A DNA stretch of 64,000 bases from Bacteroidota bacterium (GTDB lineage Bacteria; Bacteroidota; Bacteroidia; Cytophagales; Cytophagaceae): contig JAEVZS010000030.1 in assembly GCA_023392125.1 (NCBI GenBank), forward strand, positions 186,001 to 250,000, written 5' to 3'. A model generated the notes under the pieces. It was not told the DNA's origin, did not search any database, and saw only the letters and a program-made list of their open reading frames with translations. Position numbers and translations under genes: made by a program. Below are positions 26,698 to 35,571 of this stretch, one piece after another. Within the stretch, counting starts at the first letter, position 1; each line of letters starts with the position of its first letter.

Positions 26698-28062
26698 TTA
26701 GGGCGTCTGGCTTTTTTCCTGAGACAGCGGAAGGGTAAAGAAAAAGGAACTTCCCACGTTTTCAACACTCTCAACCCATATTGTTCCCTGGTTATTTTCA
26801 ATAAACTCTTTGCATAGAAGTAAGCCGATACCCGTACCTGTTTCTCCCTGAGTACCGTAGCGGCTGACCGTTTTCCCGGGCTTAAAAAGGTTTTTACGTA
26901 TTTCTGCGCACATGCCGATTCCTGTGTCGCTTACGACAATTGTCGCTTCCGATTGATAGGTAGAAGCAGAAAGTGTGATAATGCCATTGGGCGGGGTATA
27001 TTTTAATGCATTGGTTACAAGGTTTCTTATTACTGTTTTGGTACTGTTAAAATCAGCAAAAACCACTATATCGGGTGGTATATTGTTTTTAATTTCTATT
27101 TGCTTCTGGCTTGCTCTTTCCTCTGTCTGGGCAATGACCTCCCTGCCCGTTTCCCACAGCCTGAAAGCTTCAGGAGAAAGTACAACTGACCCCATTTGCA
27201 CTCTGGACCATTCCAGCAGGTTTTCAAGCAGATTAAAGTTTTTTCTGGCTGTTTCGTTCAGATGTTGCAGAAAAGTCTGATTTTCTTCTTCTGACAGAGA
27301 CTGATCAGTCAGAAGTATTTCGCTGATACCTATGAGATTCTGAGCTGGTCCTTTCAGATCATGACTGATAAGAGTGAAAAACTTATCTTTGTTTTCATTG
27401 ATGCTTTCGAGGTATTTTTCGCGTTCTCTTTTTTCATTCAGGTCGGTCACAATGGTTCCTATGGCTATAACAGATATTAACAATGAGGCAATACTCGCAG
27501 AGACAATTATATATTCACGGCTTTTTACAGAAAACTCCAGCTTGGATTGCTGAATCCGGATCATTGCTTTTTGCTCTTTCAGAAGATCTTCCTGAATAAG
27601 TCTTATCTGTTCCATATCCCTTTCCTGTTTACGCAGTTGAAGATACTCTGATGCACTTAGAAGCCCGTTTTGTTTTTTCAGATAAATAGAGGATTCAAGA
27701 TCGTATATTTTTTTGTTGATGAGCTGTTTGAGCCGGAGAATATTTTCGGCCTGTTCCTGATTGTCTTTGAAAGCTTCTTCGAGTGACAGGAGACTTTGCT
27801 CCAGGGGGAGGCGGTAATTTCTGTATTTGTCAATGTACTCCGGGGCTGAGGTTAGAATGAAATTGTTAACATAGGCTTCGCTGAAAAGCAAATCCTGTGA
27901 AAGCTTATCCATTACCTGGATTGTCTGATACAATGATTCGTTTGCCGGGGAGTGAAGCAGCCTTGTATTGGTTCCCAACAGGCTGATGAGAACAATGGCA
28001 ACAAGATTGATCAGGGTTAATCCGTAAGTGAGTACTGTTTTGTTCTGAACGATAAATTTCAT
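26698..28062 (-). CDS. Membrane-bound sensor histidine kinase with CHASE3-like sensor
   Basis: 454 residues. One transmembrane helix at ~12-30 and a second at ~183-205 bracket a helical periplasmic domain of ~150 residues rich in Glu/Gln/Leu, the pattern of CHASE3 or four-helix-bundle sensors. No HAMP domain is evident; a short linker leads to the DHp motif TLISHDLKGPAQNL. The ATPase domain has NLVTNALKYTPP, DTGIGM and GTGIGLLLCKEF. It should phosphorylate an unlinked regulator in response to an extracytoplasmic cue. It is divergent from sucD across 266 bp and lies upstream of lysS on the same strand with a 115-bp gap. Confidence 0.9.
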   Translation of the reverse strand: MKFIVQNKTVLTYGLTLINLVAIVLISLLGTNTRLLHSPANESLYQTIQVMDKLSQDLLFSEAYVNNFILTSAPEYIDKYRNYRLPLEQSLLSLEEAFKDNQEQAENILRLKQLINKKIYDLESSIYLKKQNGLLSASEYLQLRKQERDMEQIRLIQEDLLKEQKAMIRIQQSKLEFSVKSREYIIVSASIASLLISVIAIGTIVTDLNEKREREKYLESINENKDKFFTLISHDLKGPAQNLIGISEILLTDQSLSEEENQTFLQHLNETARKNFNLLENLLEWSRVQMGSVVLSPEAFRLWETGREVIAQTEERASQKQIEIKNNIPPDIVVFADFNSTKTVIRNLVTNALKYTPPNGIITLSASTYQSEATIVVSDTGIGMCAEIRKNLFKPGKTVSRYGTQGETGTGIGLLLCKEFIENNQGTIWVESVENVGSSFFFTLPLSQEKSQTP

Positions 28063-28265
28063 GCCTATTTAACCGGCTTGGCAAAAGCATGTTTAAAAAC
28101 ACCGGGGCCATTATTTTTACGGAAAATAGTTCTGGCAAAGGATGCCGGAGCCGGAATCAGGCAGATTTAAATAAGGCTCAATGCTGGTAATAAGATGATT
28201 GCTCCGGAAATGATTTTGCAGGGAAAGGTATCGGTGAAATTTAATATTTCTTTAGAGAAAAGCCG

Positions 28266-28296
28266 TTTGGTTAACACATAAAATCTTTTATTTTTG
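28266..28296 (+). promoter_or_regulatory. Consensus Bacteroidota promoter of sucD
   Basis: -33 TTTG (28266-28269), a 19-nt spacer, and -7 TATTTTTG (28289-28296), an exact match to TTTG-N19-TAnnTTTG. The ATG is 32 nt further on. Confidence 0.8.
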
Positions 28297-28328
28297 TAGC
28301 TGGTCAAAATTTTTAAATCTATTTGCTA

Positions 28329-29207
28329 ATGAGCGTTCTTGTTAATAAAAAATCAAAAGTTATAGTACAAGGCTTTACGGGCTCTGAAGGAAGTTTTCAT
28401 GCCGGTCAGATGATTGAGTATGGAACGAATGTGGTAGGCGGGGTTACACCCGGCAAAGGCGGCACTACCCACCTGGATCGTCCGGTTTTCAATACAGTGG
28501 CAGAAGCTGTAAAAGAAAAAGGAGCGGATGTTTCAATCATATTTGTACCACCGGCGTTTGCAGCAGATGCTATCATGGAAGCAGCCAATGCCGGAATTAA
28601 AGTGATTATTTGCATCACAGAAGGGATACCTGTTAAGGATATGATTCCGGTAAAAGAGCTGGTAAAGAAAAGAGGCGTAACACTTATCGGACCAAACTGC
28701 CCCGGAGTAATCACACCTGAAGAAGCGAAAGTTGGTATTATGCCGGGCTTTGTCTTTAAAAAAGGGAAAATAGGAATTGTTTCCAAATCAGGAACGCTTA
28801 CGTATGAGGCGGCGGATCAGGTAGTAAAAGCCGGTCTTGGCATTACTACTGCTATTGGTATCGGCGGGGACCCGATTATTGGTACGACTACCAAAGAGGC
28901 AGTAGAGCTTCTTATGAATGATCCGGAAACAGAAGGTATCATTATGATCGGGGAAATCGGTGGAAACCTGGAAGCTGAGGCTGCCCGCTGGATCAAGGAA
29001 AACGGAACCAAGCCTGTAGTGGGCTTTATAGCTGGTCAGACAGCGCCTCCGGGCAGAAGGATGGGACACGCCGGGGCTATTGTAGGCGGAGCAGATGATA
29101 CTGCAGCAGCTAAAATGAAAATTATGAGGGAGTGTGGTTTGTATGTAGTTGAGTCTCCTGCTGATATCGGAGAAACTATGGTAAAAGCACTTCAGGAAAG
29201 AAAATAA
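28329..29207 (+). CDS. sucD: Succinyl-CoA ligase (ADP/GDP-forming), alpha subunit
   Basis: 292 residues from ATG 28329; an in-frame TTG six bases upstream is ignored because MSVLVNKKSKVIVQGFTG is the standard N-terminus. The CoA-binding Rossmann part covers ~1-125; the ligase part carries the phosphorylated histidine H247 in RRMGHAGAIVGG. It makes succinate and ATP/GTP from succinyl-CoA in the TCA cycle as a heterodimer or heterotetramer with SucC. sucC is not in this window, so the two subunit genes are split. A consensus promoter precedes the gene and terminator-like hairpins follow. Confidence 0.97.
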   Translation: MSVLVNKKSKVIVQGFTGSEGSFHAGQMIEYGTNVVGGVTPGKGGTTHLDRPVFNTVAEAVKEKGADVSIIFVPPAFAADAIMEAANAGIKVIICITEGIPVKDMIPVKELVKKRGVTLIGPNCPGVITPEEAKVGIMPGFVFKKGKIGIVSKSGTLTYEAADQVVKAGLGITTAIGIGGDPIIGTTTKEAVELLMNDPETEGIIMIGEIGGNLEAEAARWIKENGTKPVVGFIAGQTAPPGRRMGHAGAIVGGADDTAAAKMKIMRECGLYVVESPADIGETMVKALQERK

Positions 29208-29215
29208 ACCTATAC

Positions 29216-29285
29216 GAAAGCTCTCAGAGCTTTTCTAAAAAAGACCAACACTGGTTATCTCATATGATATTCCTGTGTTGGTCTT
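29216..29285 (+). terminator. Tandem hairpins after sucD
   Basis: First, AAAGCT (29217-29222) with AGCTTT (29228-29233), then TTCT. Second, an 11-bp stem AAGACCAACAC (29241-29251) with GTGTTGGTCTT (29275-29285). Together they should stop sucD transcripts. Confidence 0.7.
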
Positions 29286-29463
29286 ATACTTTTACCAGTG
29301 TACAAACGGATAAAGATTGGGGGAGATCCGATCCGGCATTCGCGGTTTGGTTGGTCTGCTCTGAATATATCACTTTGTCTTTCTCCGGGTTATTATGATC
29401 CGGCAGACGGAGTAATCGAGGAACGATTATTTTTATTTTCAGTCTTTTACAAGTTATAGAAAC

Positions 29464-30837
29464 ATGAATAAAACAGTTGTAATTAATGTAGTGGGGCTGT
29501 GCGGAAGATTAATTGGTGAATATACTCCGTTTTTATCCCGATGGAGCACAAAGCAAAAAGGAGCCTTGATTAAACCGGTTTTCCCGGCTGTGACCTGTTC
29601 TGTACAATCATCATATCTTACCGGAAACTATCCTTCCGGGCATGGGATTGTTGGCAATGGATGGTATTTCAGAGATGAGTGCGAAGTAAAATTCTGGAAA
29701 CAGTCTAACAAGCTGGTACAGAGTGATAAAATATGGGATCAGGCCAAGCGCATCAATAAGGATTTTACCTGTTCCAATATGTTCTGGTGGTATAATATGT
29801 ATTCCAATGCGGATTTTTCTGTAACTCCGAGACCAATGTATCCGGCTGACGGAAGGAAAATACCCGATTGCTACTCCCATCCGATGGAACTCCGAGACGA
29901 GCTTCAGGCAACGCTTGGGCAGTTTCCTCTGTTTAGCTTTTGGGGGCCTAAAACAGATATCAAGGTGTCTCAGTGGATCGCCAATGCATCAAAGATTGTT
30001 GATCAAAAGTATAATCCGACACTCACTCTGATCTATTTGCCGCATCTGGATTATGGTTTGCAACGCTGGGGACATGATCTGGCCAGAATAAAGAAAGACC
30101 TCAGAGAGATCGATAAGGTGTGCGGAGATCTGATCAGCTACTATGAAAAGCAGGGTTGCTCTGTGATTGTCCTTTCCGAATACGGAATTACAAATGTCAG
30201 CAATCCTGTGCATGTGAACAGGATCTTGCGTGAGCACGGTTTAATCAAAGTAAAAAATGAACTGGGGCGTGAGCTGCTGGATGCCGGAGCATCGGATGCA
30301 TTTGCAGTAGCAGATCATCAGATCGCGCATATTTATATTAATAATAAGTCCAGAAAAGATGAAATAAGACAATTGCTGAGCTCAGTTGCCGGTGTTGAAG
30401 CTGTTCTGGATTCAGAAGGGAAAAAACAAATGAATATCGATCATGAACGGTCGGGAGATTTTGTGCTTGTCGCAGATAAAGATTCCTGGTTTACTTACTA
30501 TTATTGGACAGACGATCTTAAAGCTCCTGATTATGCACGCACTGTTGATATTCATCGTAAGCCTGGGTATGATCCCGTTGAGCTCTTTACTGATCCGGAA
30601 ATAAGTATGTTGCCTGTGAAGGTGGCGGTTAAGCTTATTAAGAAGAAACTCGGATTCAGAACACTGATGGACATAATTCCTCTGGATGCTACTCTGGTGC
30701 GCGGATCTCATGGGCGAATTCCGGATGATAAGGCGGACTGGCCGGTTTTTGTATCGAAAGATGCAGGTGATATGGAAATGAGTCCTGCTGATGTATACCA
30801 AAAGATATTACAGACGGTTATGGGACCGCTTCAATGA
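29464..30837 (+). CDS. Alkaline-phosphatase-superfamily phosphoesterase (nucleotide pyrophosphatase-like) with variant metal site
   Basis: 457 residues, no signal peptide. The nucleophile is T44 in PAVTCSVQSS, followed by LTGNYPSGHGIVGNGWY, typical of NPP-like enzymes. Other superfamily positions are D196 and H204 (LDYGLQRWGHD) and H416 (GSHGR). Two usual ligand positions differ: the early Asp of DG is Val (NVVG, V10) and the SDHG motif reads SEYG (238-241). I recall this sequence type from phosphoesterases in ebo-type gene clusters, but no other ebo gene is seen here. Substrate unknown. It converges on aroA over a shared hairpin. Confidence 0.8.
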   Translation: MNKTVVINVVGLCGRLIGEYTPFLSRWSTKQKGALIKPVFPAVTCSVQSSYLTGNYPSGHGIVGNGWYFRDECEVKFWKQSNKLVQSDKIWDQAKRINKDFTCSNMFWWYNMYSNADFSVTPRPMYPADGRKIPDCYSHPMELRDELQATLGQFPLFSFWGPKTDIKVSQWIANASKIVDQKYNPTLTLIYLPHLDYGLQRWGHDLARIKKDLREIDKVCGDLISYYEKQGCSVIVLSEYGITNVSNPVHVNRILREHGLIKVKNELGRELLDAGASDAFAVADHQIAHIYINNKSRKDEIRQLLSSVAGVEAVLDSEGKKQMNIDHERSGDFVLVADKDSWFTYYYWTDDLKAPDYARTVDIHRKPGYDPVELFTDPEISMLPVKVAVKLIKKKLGFRTLMDIIPLDATLVRGSHGRIPDDKADWPVFVSKDAGDMEMSPADVYQKILQTVMGPLQ

Positions 30838-30847
30838 TTTTGTAATA

Positions 30848-30874
30848 AGGATTCCGGCTTAAAACCGGAATCCT
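30848..30874. terminator. Bidirectional terminator between the phosphoesterase and aroA
   Basis: AGGATTCCGG (30848-30857) pairs with CCGGAATCCT (30865-30874), 7-nt loop. The right arm encodes the last codons of aroA. Plus-strand continuation is GCTATTTTTAG. Confidence 0.8.
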
Positions 30875-32100
30875 GCTATTTTTAGATCCTCCCAGAAGTG
30901 GGGATATGATTTTTCAACGACAGAAGGGTTCTCTATTTCTATATTACCCAGCAATGCAAGAGGGGCAAATGCCATAGCCATTCGGTGATCTTTGTATGTG
31001 TCTACAATCTGCCCTGATACATGGAATGTCCCTGGTTTTACCTGATAGGTAACATCTTTTTCCAGCTCAATAAGATCTGAGCCAAATTTGCGAAGCTCGT
31101 TCTGAATTGCTGCTATCCGATCTGTTTCCTTAATTCGAAGGCTTTCGAGTCCGGAGAGAATTCCAGGTATACCCTTGACAGCGCAGACAACGGCAATGGT
31201 CTGTGCCAGATCCGGAGAATCTGTAAAGTCATAAGAAAACTCAGAAGCAACCTGACCTTTTTCAAGCAACAGGCCATCCGCTTCAAAAGTGGTTCTGACT
31301 CCAAGTCTGTCCATTATACCTACAATGGACTTGTCTCCCTGAAAGGAGTGCTGCTTATAACCTTTTAGTTCTATCCGGGCGTTTTCTGCCAGAGCTGCTA
31401 TGGAGTACCAGTAGCTTGCAGCAGACCAGTCCGATTCTACTTTGTAGGTAGCCGGAGTATATGACTGTGGTGAAATCAGAATAGTATTGTCCTGCCATTC
31501 AGCCTCAACACCGAAATGCTTCATCAGGGCAAGCGTCATTTCAATATAAGGTCTGGAGCCTATTTTTCCTTCAAGCTCCAGCCTCAGCCCCTGAGGAAGC
31601 ACGGGACCAACCATTAATAAGGCAGTAATATACTGACTGCTTACATCCCCGCGGATTTTGATGTGATTTGTACGGACATTTTCCTTGTTGAAAGGTTTAA
31701 TCTCAATAGGCGGATATCCCGCATTTTCAAGATAATTTATTTCAGCTCCCAGGCTTGCAAGCGCATCAGCCAGTAGCCTGATAGGGCGCTCCCGCATTCT
31801 TTTGGTCCCGGTAAGAATACTTTCTCTTCCGGTGATGGCCGTAAAAGCAGTGAGAAAACGCATGGTGGTTCCGGCGTCTAATACATCCAGGGTTTTATCA
31901 GTCGACTTCAACAGGCGGATCATTGTTTGTGTATCCCTTGCATTGCTCAGGTTTTGCAAATCACTTTGCATGCCGCACAGGGCATCAATGATTAGCACCC
32001 GGTTGCTTTCGCTTTTGGAGGCAGGCGGAACAACACTACAATTTACTGTGCCGGAATGCTTGCTAAGCGAAAGGTTCTCAATTGCCGAATTGACATCCAT
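30859..32100 (-). CDS. aroA: 3-phosphoshikimate 1-carboxyvinyltransferase (EPSP synthase)
   Basis: 413 residues. Family landmarks include PPASKSESNRVLIIDAL near the N-terminus, LDAGTTMRFLTA, RMRERPIRLLADALASLGA, RGDVSSQYITALLM, and ESLRIKETDRIAAI followed by TYKDHRMAMAFAPLAL. It joins phosphoenolpyruvate to shikimate-3-phosphate, the sixth step of the shikimate pathway, in the cytoplasm. The start (32100) is three bases after the aroB stop, so aroA is the last gene of the aroG-aroB-aroA operon. The 3' end forms part of a terminator hairpin. Confidence 0.96.
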   Translation of the reverse strand: MDVNSAIENLSLSKHSGTVNCSVVPPASKSESNRVLIIDALCGMQSDLQNLSNARDTQTMIRLLKSTDKTLDVLDAGTTMRFLTAFTAITGRESILTGTKRMRERPIRLLADALASLGAEINYLENAGYPPIEIKPFNKENVRTNHIKIRGDVSSQYITALLMVGPVLPQGLRLELEGKIGSRPYIEMTLALMKHFGVEAEWQDNTILISPQSYTPATYKVESDWSAASYWYSIAALAENARIELKGYKQHSFQGDKSIVGIMDRLGVRTTFEADGLLLEKGQVASEFSYDFTDSPDLAQTIAVVCAVKGIPGILSGLESLRIKETDRIAAIQNELRKFGSDLIELEKDVTYQVKPGTFHVSGQIVDTYKDHRMAMAFAPLALLGNIEIENPSVVEKSYPHFWEDLKIAGFRF

Positions 32101-32103
32101 GAT

Positions 32104-33138
32104 TTATAGATTGTAATAGTTAATTGCTTCTTTTATCTCGTTGTAGTTGATAGGGTTATTGAAATTGGCCCGCCCTGTTTCCTGTAAAAGCGTACACAGG
32201 ATCTTTCTGTTTTCGTTTTTCTTATCCTGAAGCGTTAATGGAATGATTTGTTCAATATCAAACTCAAAGATATCCACTTTATCAAATATGGATAATATGT
32301 AATTTTTTATCCCGGATAAGTCCTGTTCAGATATAAATCCTCTTTTGTGGGAAATATATGCTTCGGCAATCATTCCTATAGCGATAGCTTCTCCATGGAG
32401 CAGCCTTTTATCAGGAATTTCCAGAAAATAACTTTCAATGGCGTGTCCAATGGTATGCCCGAAGTTAAGAATTTTTCGAAGGCCGGCTTCTTTGGGATCT
32501 GCCAGGGTAATTTCTGACTTTATGGCTACTGAATGAGCAACCAGATCATTGAAATCAAGATCAGCAAATGGAGCAGATTTGATTTGCTCCCATTTTTGTT
32601 TGTCAGCAATCAGACAGTGTTTGATTATTTCGGCAAATCCCGAGCGAAGCTCGGAGAGAGGAAGTGTTTTGAGGAAACCCGTGTCTATTATAACAGCCTG
32701 AGGTTCCTGAAAGACTCCGATATGGTTTTTGAACGTTTTGAAATCGATTCCGAGCTTGCCTCCGACACTTGCATCTACCTGCGAGAGCAGAGTTGTGGGA
32801 ATCTGGATAAAATCAATGCCTCTTTTATAGGTAGCAGCACAGAAACCGCCCATATCGCCGATTACGCCGCCGCCAAGATTGATCATAACAGCTTTTCTGT
32901 CCAGTTGCCAGTCTGTCATATGCTGCCATATGAGCTGGCAGGTGTTCAGGTTTTTTTCCTGTTCACCGGCAGGAACAGTGATAAGGTTTGCCCGATCAAA
33001 CAGGCCTGAAAGCAAAGGGAAGCAATGCTTCCCGGTATTCTGATCAGTCAGTATGCATACCTGGGAGTATTGCTTCCCTTTTAAATAATCATTCAGAGCT
33101 GTTTTAACCTGGGTAGTTAAAAATATTTCAGATGGCAT
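32104..33138 (-). CDS. aroB: 3-dehydroquinate synthase
   Basis: 344 residues. NAD- and metal-binding motifs are visible: INLGGGVIGDMGGF, PTTLLSQVDASVGGKLGID, FAEIIKH, NFGHTIGHAIE and LLHGEAIAIGM, the last two supplying zinc ligands. It converts DAHP to 3-dehydroquinate, the second shikimate step. It lies two bases after the DAHP synthase stop and three bases before aroA. It is an ordinary housekeeping AroB, not the divergent EboD type, although the neighbouring phosphoesterase resembles an ebo-cluster enzyme. Confidence 0.96.
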   Translation of the reverse strand: MPSEIFLTTQVKTALNDYLKGKQYSQVCILTDQNTGKHCFPLLSGLFDRANLITVPAGEQEKNLNTCQLIWQHMTDWQLDRKAVMINLGGGVIGDMGGFCAATYKRGIDFIQIPTTLLSQVDASVGGKLGIDFKTFKNHIGVFQEPQAVIIDTGFLKTLPLSELRSGFAEIIKHCLIADKQKWEQIKSAPFADLDFNDLVAHSVAIKSEITLADPKEAGLRKILNFGHTIGHAIESYFLEIPDKRLLHGEAIAIGMIAEAYISHKRGFISEQDLSGIKNYILSIFDKVDIFEFDIEQIIPLTLQDKKNENRKILCTLLQETGRANFNNPINYNEIKEAINYYNL

Positions 33139-33140
33139 TA

Positions 33141-34241
33141 TTACGCTTTGCTTTCAACTCTGGTCATTATTTCCGTTTGTTTTCTAACGGATTCCTCGTG
33201 AATGATTTTGAATATTTCAGAAACATATTCCGGATTAAGGCGCATTTTAGAAGCAAGCTCTGTCCGGTTTTTCATAATCTCATCCCATCTTTTTACCTGG
33301 AATGAAGTTACATTGTTTTCTTTTTTGTAATCGCCTATTTTTTCGACAATAGCCATTCTGGTAGCTAATACTTCGATCAGCTCTCTGTCAATATTGTCAA
33401 TTTTTTGTCTTAGCTCTTCCAGCTTGTTCTGGAAATCAGCATTTGAAGAGCTGGCTTCACGAATCTGAAGATCAGACAGTATTTCACCTAGTCTCTCCGG
33501 AGTTACCTGCTGGGAGGCATCGCTCCATGCGTTGTCAGGATCGATATGTGTCTCAATCATTAAGCCATCGAAGCCAAGATCCATTGCCTTTTGAGAGATC
33601 TCAAAGATGTAATCTCTTTTACCGGCGATATGGCTCGGATCACAAATGATAGGGATCTGAGGAGCAATTCTTCTTAGCTCTATGGCGATTTGCCACATAG
33701 GCAGGTTTCTGAATTTGCTTTTCTCGTAAGTAGAGAATCCGCGATGAATAGCGGCAAGATTCTTTATCCCGGCATTAAAGAAGCGTTCAAATGCTCCGAC
33801 CCACAGTCCCAGTTCAGGGTTGATAGGGTTTTTGACAAGAACAGCGGCATCTGTACCTCTCAGGGCATCGGCCATTTCCTGAACAGAAAATGGGTTTACG
33901 GTGGTTCTGGCTCCGACCCACAGGACATCTACACCGTATTTCAGAGCAAGCTCGATATGCTCTGTATTGGCTACTTCAGTTCCTACGGGAAGACCGGTTT
34001 CTTTTTTTACATCTGCCAGCCATTTCAGACCATCTTCACCTGCTCCTTCAAAGGAGTTTGGTCTGGTTCGGGGTTTCCATATTCCTGCGCGAAGGATATC
34101 CACTTTTTGATTTTGCAACCCTTGAGCAGTTTTAAGAAGCTGTTCAGGGGTTTCAGCGCTGCATGGTCCTGCAATTACCAAAGGCTTGCTGGTAATATTG
34201 GCCCAGGACTCCAGAGGATTAACTTTTAAATTAACTTCCAT
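33141..34241 (-). CDS. Bifunctional DAHP synthase / chorismate mutase
   Basis: 366 residues from ATG 34241; an upstream in-frame TTG at 34247 is less likely. The N-terminal domain (~15-265) is a type I-beta DAHP synthase (VIAGPCSAE, RAGIWKPRT, GTEVAN, CDPSHIAGKRDYI, ETHIDPDNAWSDA). The C-terminal domain (~275-360) is an AroQ-type chorismate mutase (LRQKIDNIDRELIEVLATRM). So one protein carries the first step of the shikimate pathway and the branch to prephenate. The fused mutase probably allows feedback control by prephenate or phenylalanine/tyrosine. First gene of the aro operon; divergent from proline dehydrogenase. Confidence 0.94.
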   Translation of the reverse strand: MEVNLKVNPLESWANITSKPLVIAGPCSAETPEQLLKTAQGLQNQKVDILRAGIWKPRTRPNSFEGAGEDGLKWLADVKKETGLPVGTEVANTEHIELALKYGVDVLWVGARTTVNPFSVQEMADALRGTDAAVLVKNPINPELGLWVGAFERFFNAGIKNLAAIHRGFSTYEKSKFRNLPMWQIAIELRRIAPQIPIICDPSHIAGKRDYIFEISQKAMDLGFDGLMIETHIDPDNAWSDASQQVTPERLGEILSDLQIREASSSNADFQNKLEELRQKIDNIDRELIEVLATRMAIVEKIGDYKKENNVTSFQVKRWDEIMKNRTELASKMRLNPEYVSEIFKIIHEESVRKQTEIMTRVESKA

Positions 34242-34318
34242 ACTCAAAATCGAAATTATACATCAACATTTTTTTTATTGCTGACGTTTATAAATGTTAA
34301 AATTTTACTTTCTTTTTT

Positions 34319-35500
34319 ATGCAAAGTCACTCTTCTGTTTCTTTTGATAATACTTCGAATGCTTTTTTGCATTTGTCTGATTACGAACTACGTAAGAGAA
34401 GGTTTCTTTTTTTTGTTATGAATCAGAAAATTCTTACAAAGATAGGTAGTTTTTTTCTAAAATCAGTGCTGAAGTTCCATTTTCCGGTAATTTTTTTAAT
34501 AAAGGATACTATTTACAAAGTGTTTTGCGGAGGCGAAAATTTAAAAGAAGTCAAATCTTTGTCGGACAGTCTTTACAGAGATAAAATAGATACAATACTG
34601 GACTATGGGGCCGAGGGCAGCACCGACCAGGCAGATATAGACAGGGCTTTTGAAAAAATAAAGGAAACTATTCGCTTTGCAGCGGAAAATACAGGGGTAC
34701 ATGCTGACTTTAAAGTGACATCTCTTATCAATCCGGTCATACTTGAAAAGCATCAGAATAAAACTCCTCTTTTACCGGAAGAGCAGAAGGCTTTTGACAG
34801 GCTTCGGGAGATGCTGGATGAGATCGGCTCTTTATGCAGTACAGGAAAAGTTGTAATTATGGCAGATGCCGAAGAAAGCTGGATTCAGACAGCAATTGAT
34901 GAGCTGATATACGATATGATGAGAAAATATAACCGGGAAAAGGCTCTTGTATACAATACAGTGCAAATGTACCGGAAAGATGGCATGGCATTGCTCCAAA
35001 AAGGAATTGAAACGGGGCGTAAGGGAGGGTTCAGGATAGGAATAAAACTGGTGAGAGGGGCGTACATGGAGAAAGAAAATAAGAGGGCGGCTGAAGAAAA
35101 CCGCATGTCTCCCATTCAGCCGGACAAAGCATCTACGGACATGGCTTTTGATGCTGCCATTCGTCTGATAGCGGATCATTCTGATATGACCGCTTTATGC
35201 TGTGCCACTCATAATGAGAAAAGCATACAGGAGCTGGTTGAGCTGCTGAATAATCGCCGGCTTTCCGAAGACTTTGTCTGTATGTTTGCCCAGCTTTTGG
35301 GCATGAGCGATCATATCACAAGAAACCTGGCTATAAAAGGCTATAAGGTGGCCAAATATTATCCATATGGTCCGGTTCGGATGGTAATTCCCTATCTGCT
35401 CAGAAGGGCTTCGGAAAATACTTCCGTTGCCGGCCAGACGAGCAGAGAATTGCAGCTGATTGACCGTGAGCTGAAGCGAAGGAAAACAAAGAAGAACTGA
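34319..35500 (+). CDS. Proline dehydrogenase (monofunctional)
   Basis: 393 residues, the length of monofunctional PRODH, not a PutA fusion. The FAD-binding beta/alpha barrel shows KVTSLINP, VVIMADAEESWIQ, YNTVQMYRKDG, GIKLVRGAYMEKE, CCATHNEKSI and the C-terminal YYPYGPVRMVIPYLLRRASEN, which supplies substrate-binding arginines. It oxidises proline to pyrroline-5-carboxylate and passes electrons to the membrane quinone pool. The gene for the P5C dehydrogenase partner is not in the window; proC at 44541 runs the reverse biosynthetic step. Start ATG 34319 follows a T-rich run without a clear ribosome site. Confidence 0.95.
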   Translation: MQSHSSVSFDNTSNAFLHLSDYELRKRRFLFFVMNQKILTKIGSFFLKSVLKFHFPVIFLIKDTIYKVFCGGENLKEVKSLSDSLYRDKIDTILDYGAEGSTDQADIDRAFEKIKETIRFAAENTGVHADFKVTSLINPVILEKHQNKTPLLPEEQKAFDRLREMLDEIGSLCSTGKVVIMADAEESWIQTAIDELIYDMMRKYNREKALVYNTVQMYRKDGMALLQKGIETGRKGGFRIGIKLVRGAYMEKENKRAAEENRMSPIQPDKASTDMAFDAAIRLIADHSDMTALCCATHNEKSIQELVELLNNRRLSEDFVCMFAQLLGMSDHITRNLAIKGYKVAKYYPYGPVRMVIPYLLRRASENTSVAGQTSRELQLIDRELKRRKTKKN

Positions 35501-35571
35501 GATTTTTCTTGTTTGAATCAACAATCAGGCCTTAGGTATACTTTTATTATTAGGAATAAGTGTTTGGAAAG

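Noticed and set aside
28323..28328. TTG as sucD start
   Set aside because: The ATG at 28329 gives the standard SucD N-terminus and a proper promoter distance.
32104..33138. aroB as an EboD-type dehydroquinate synthase of an ebo cluster
   Set aside because: Sequence and operon with aroA and DAHP synthase show ordinary shikimate-pathway AroB.
34241..34247. TTG as start of the DAHP synthase/chorismate mutase
   Set aside because: ATG at 34241 is two codons later and is the natural start.
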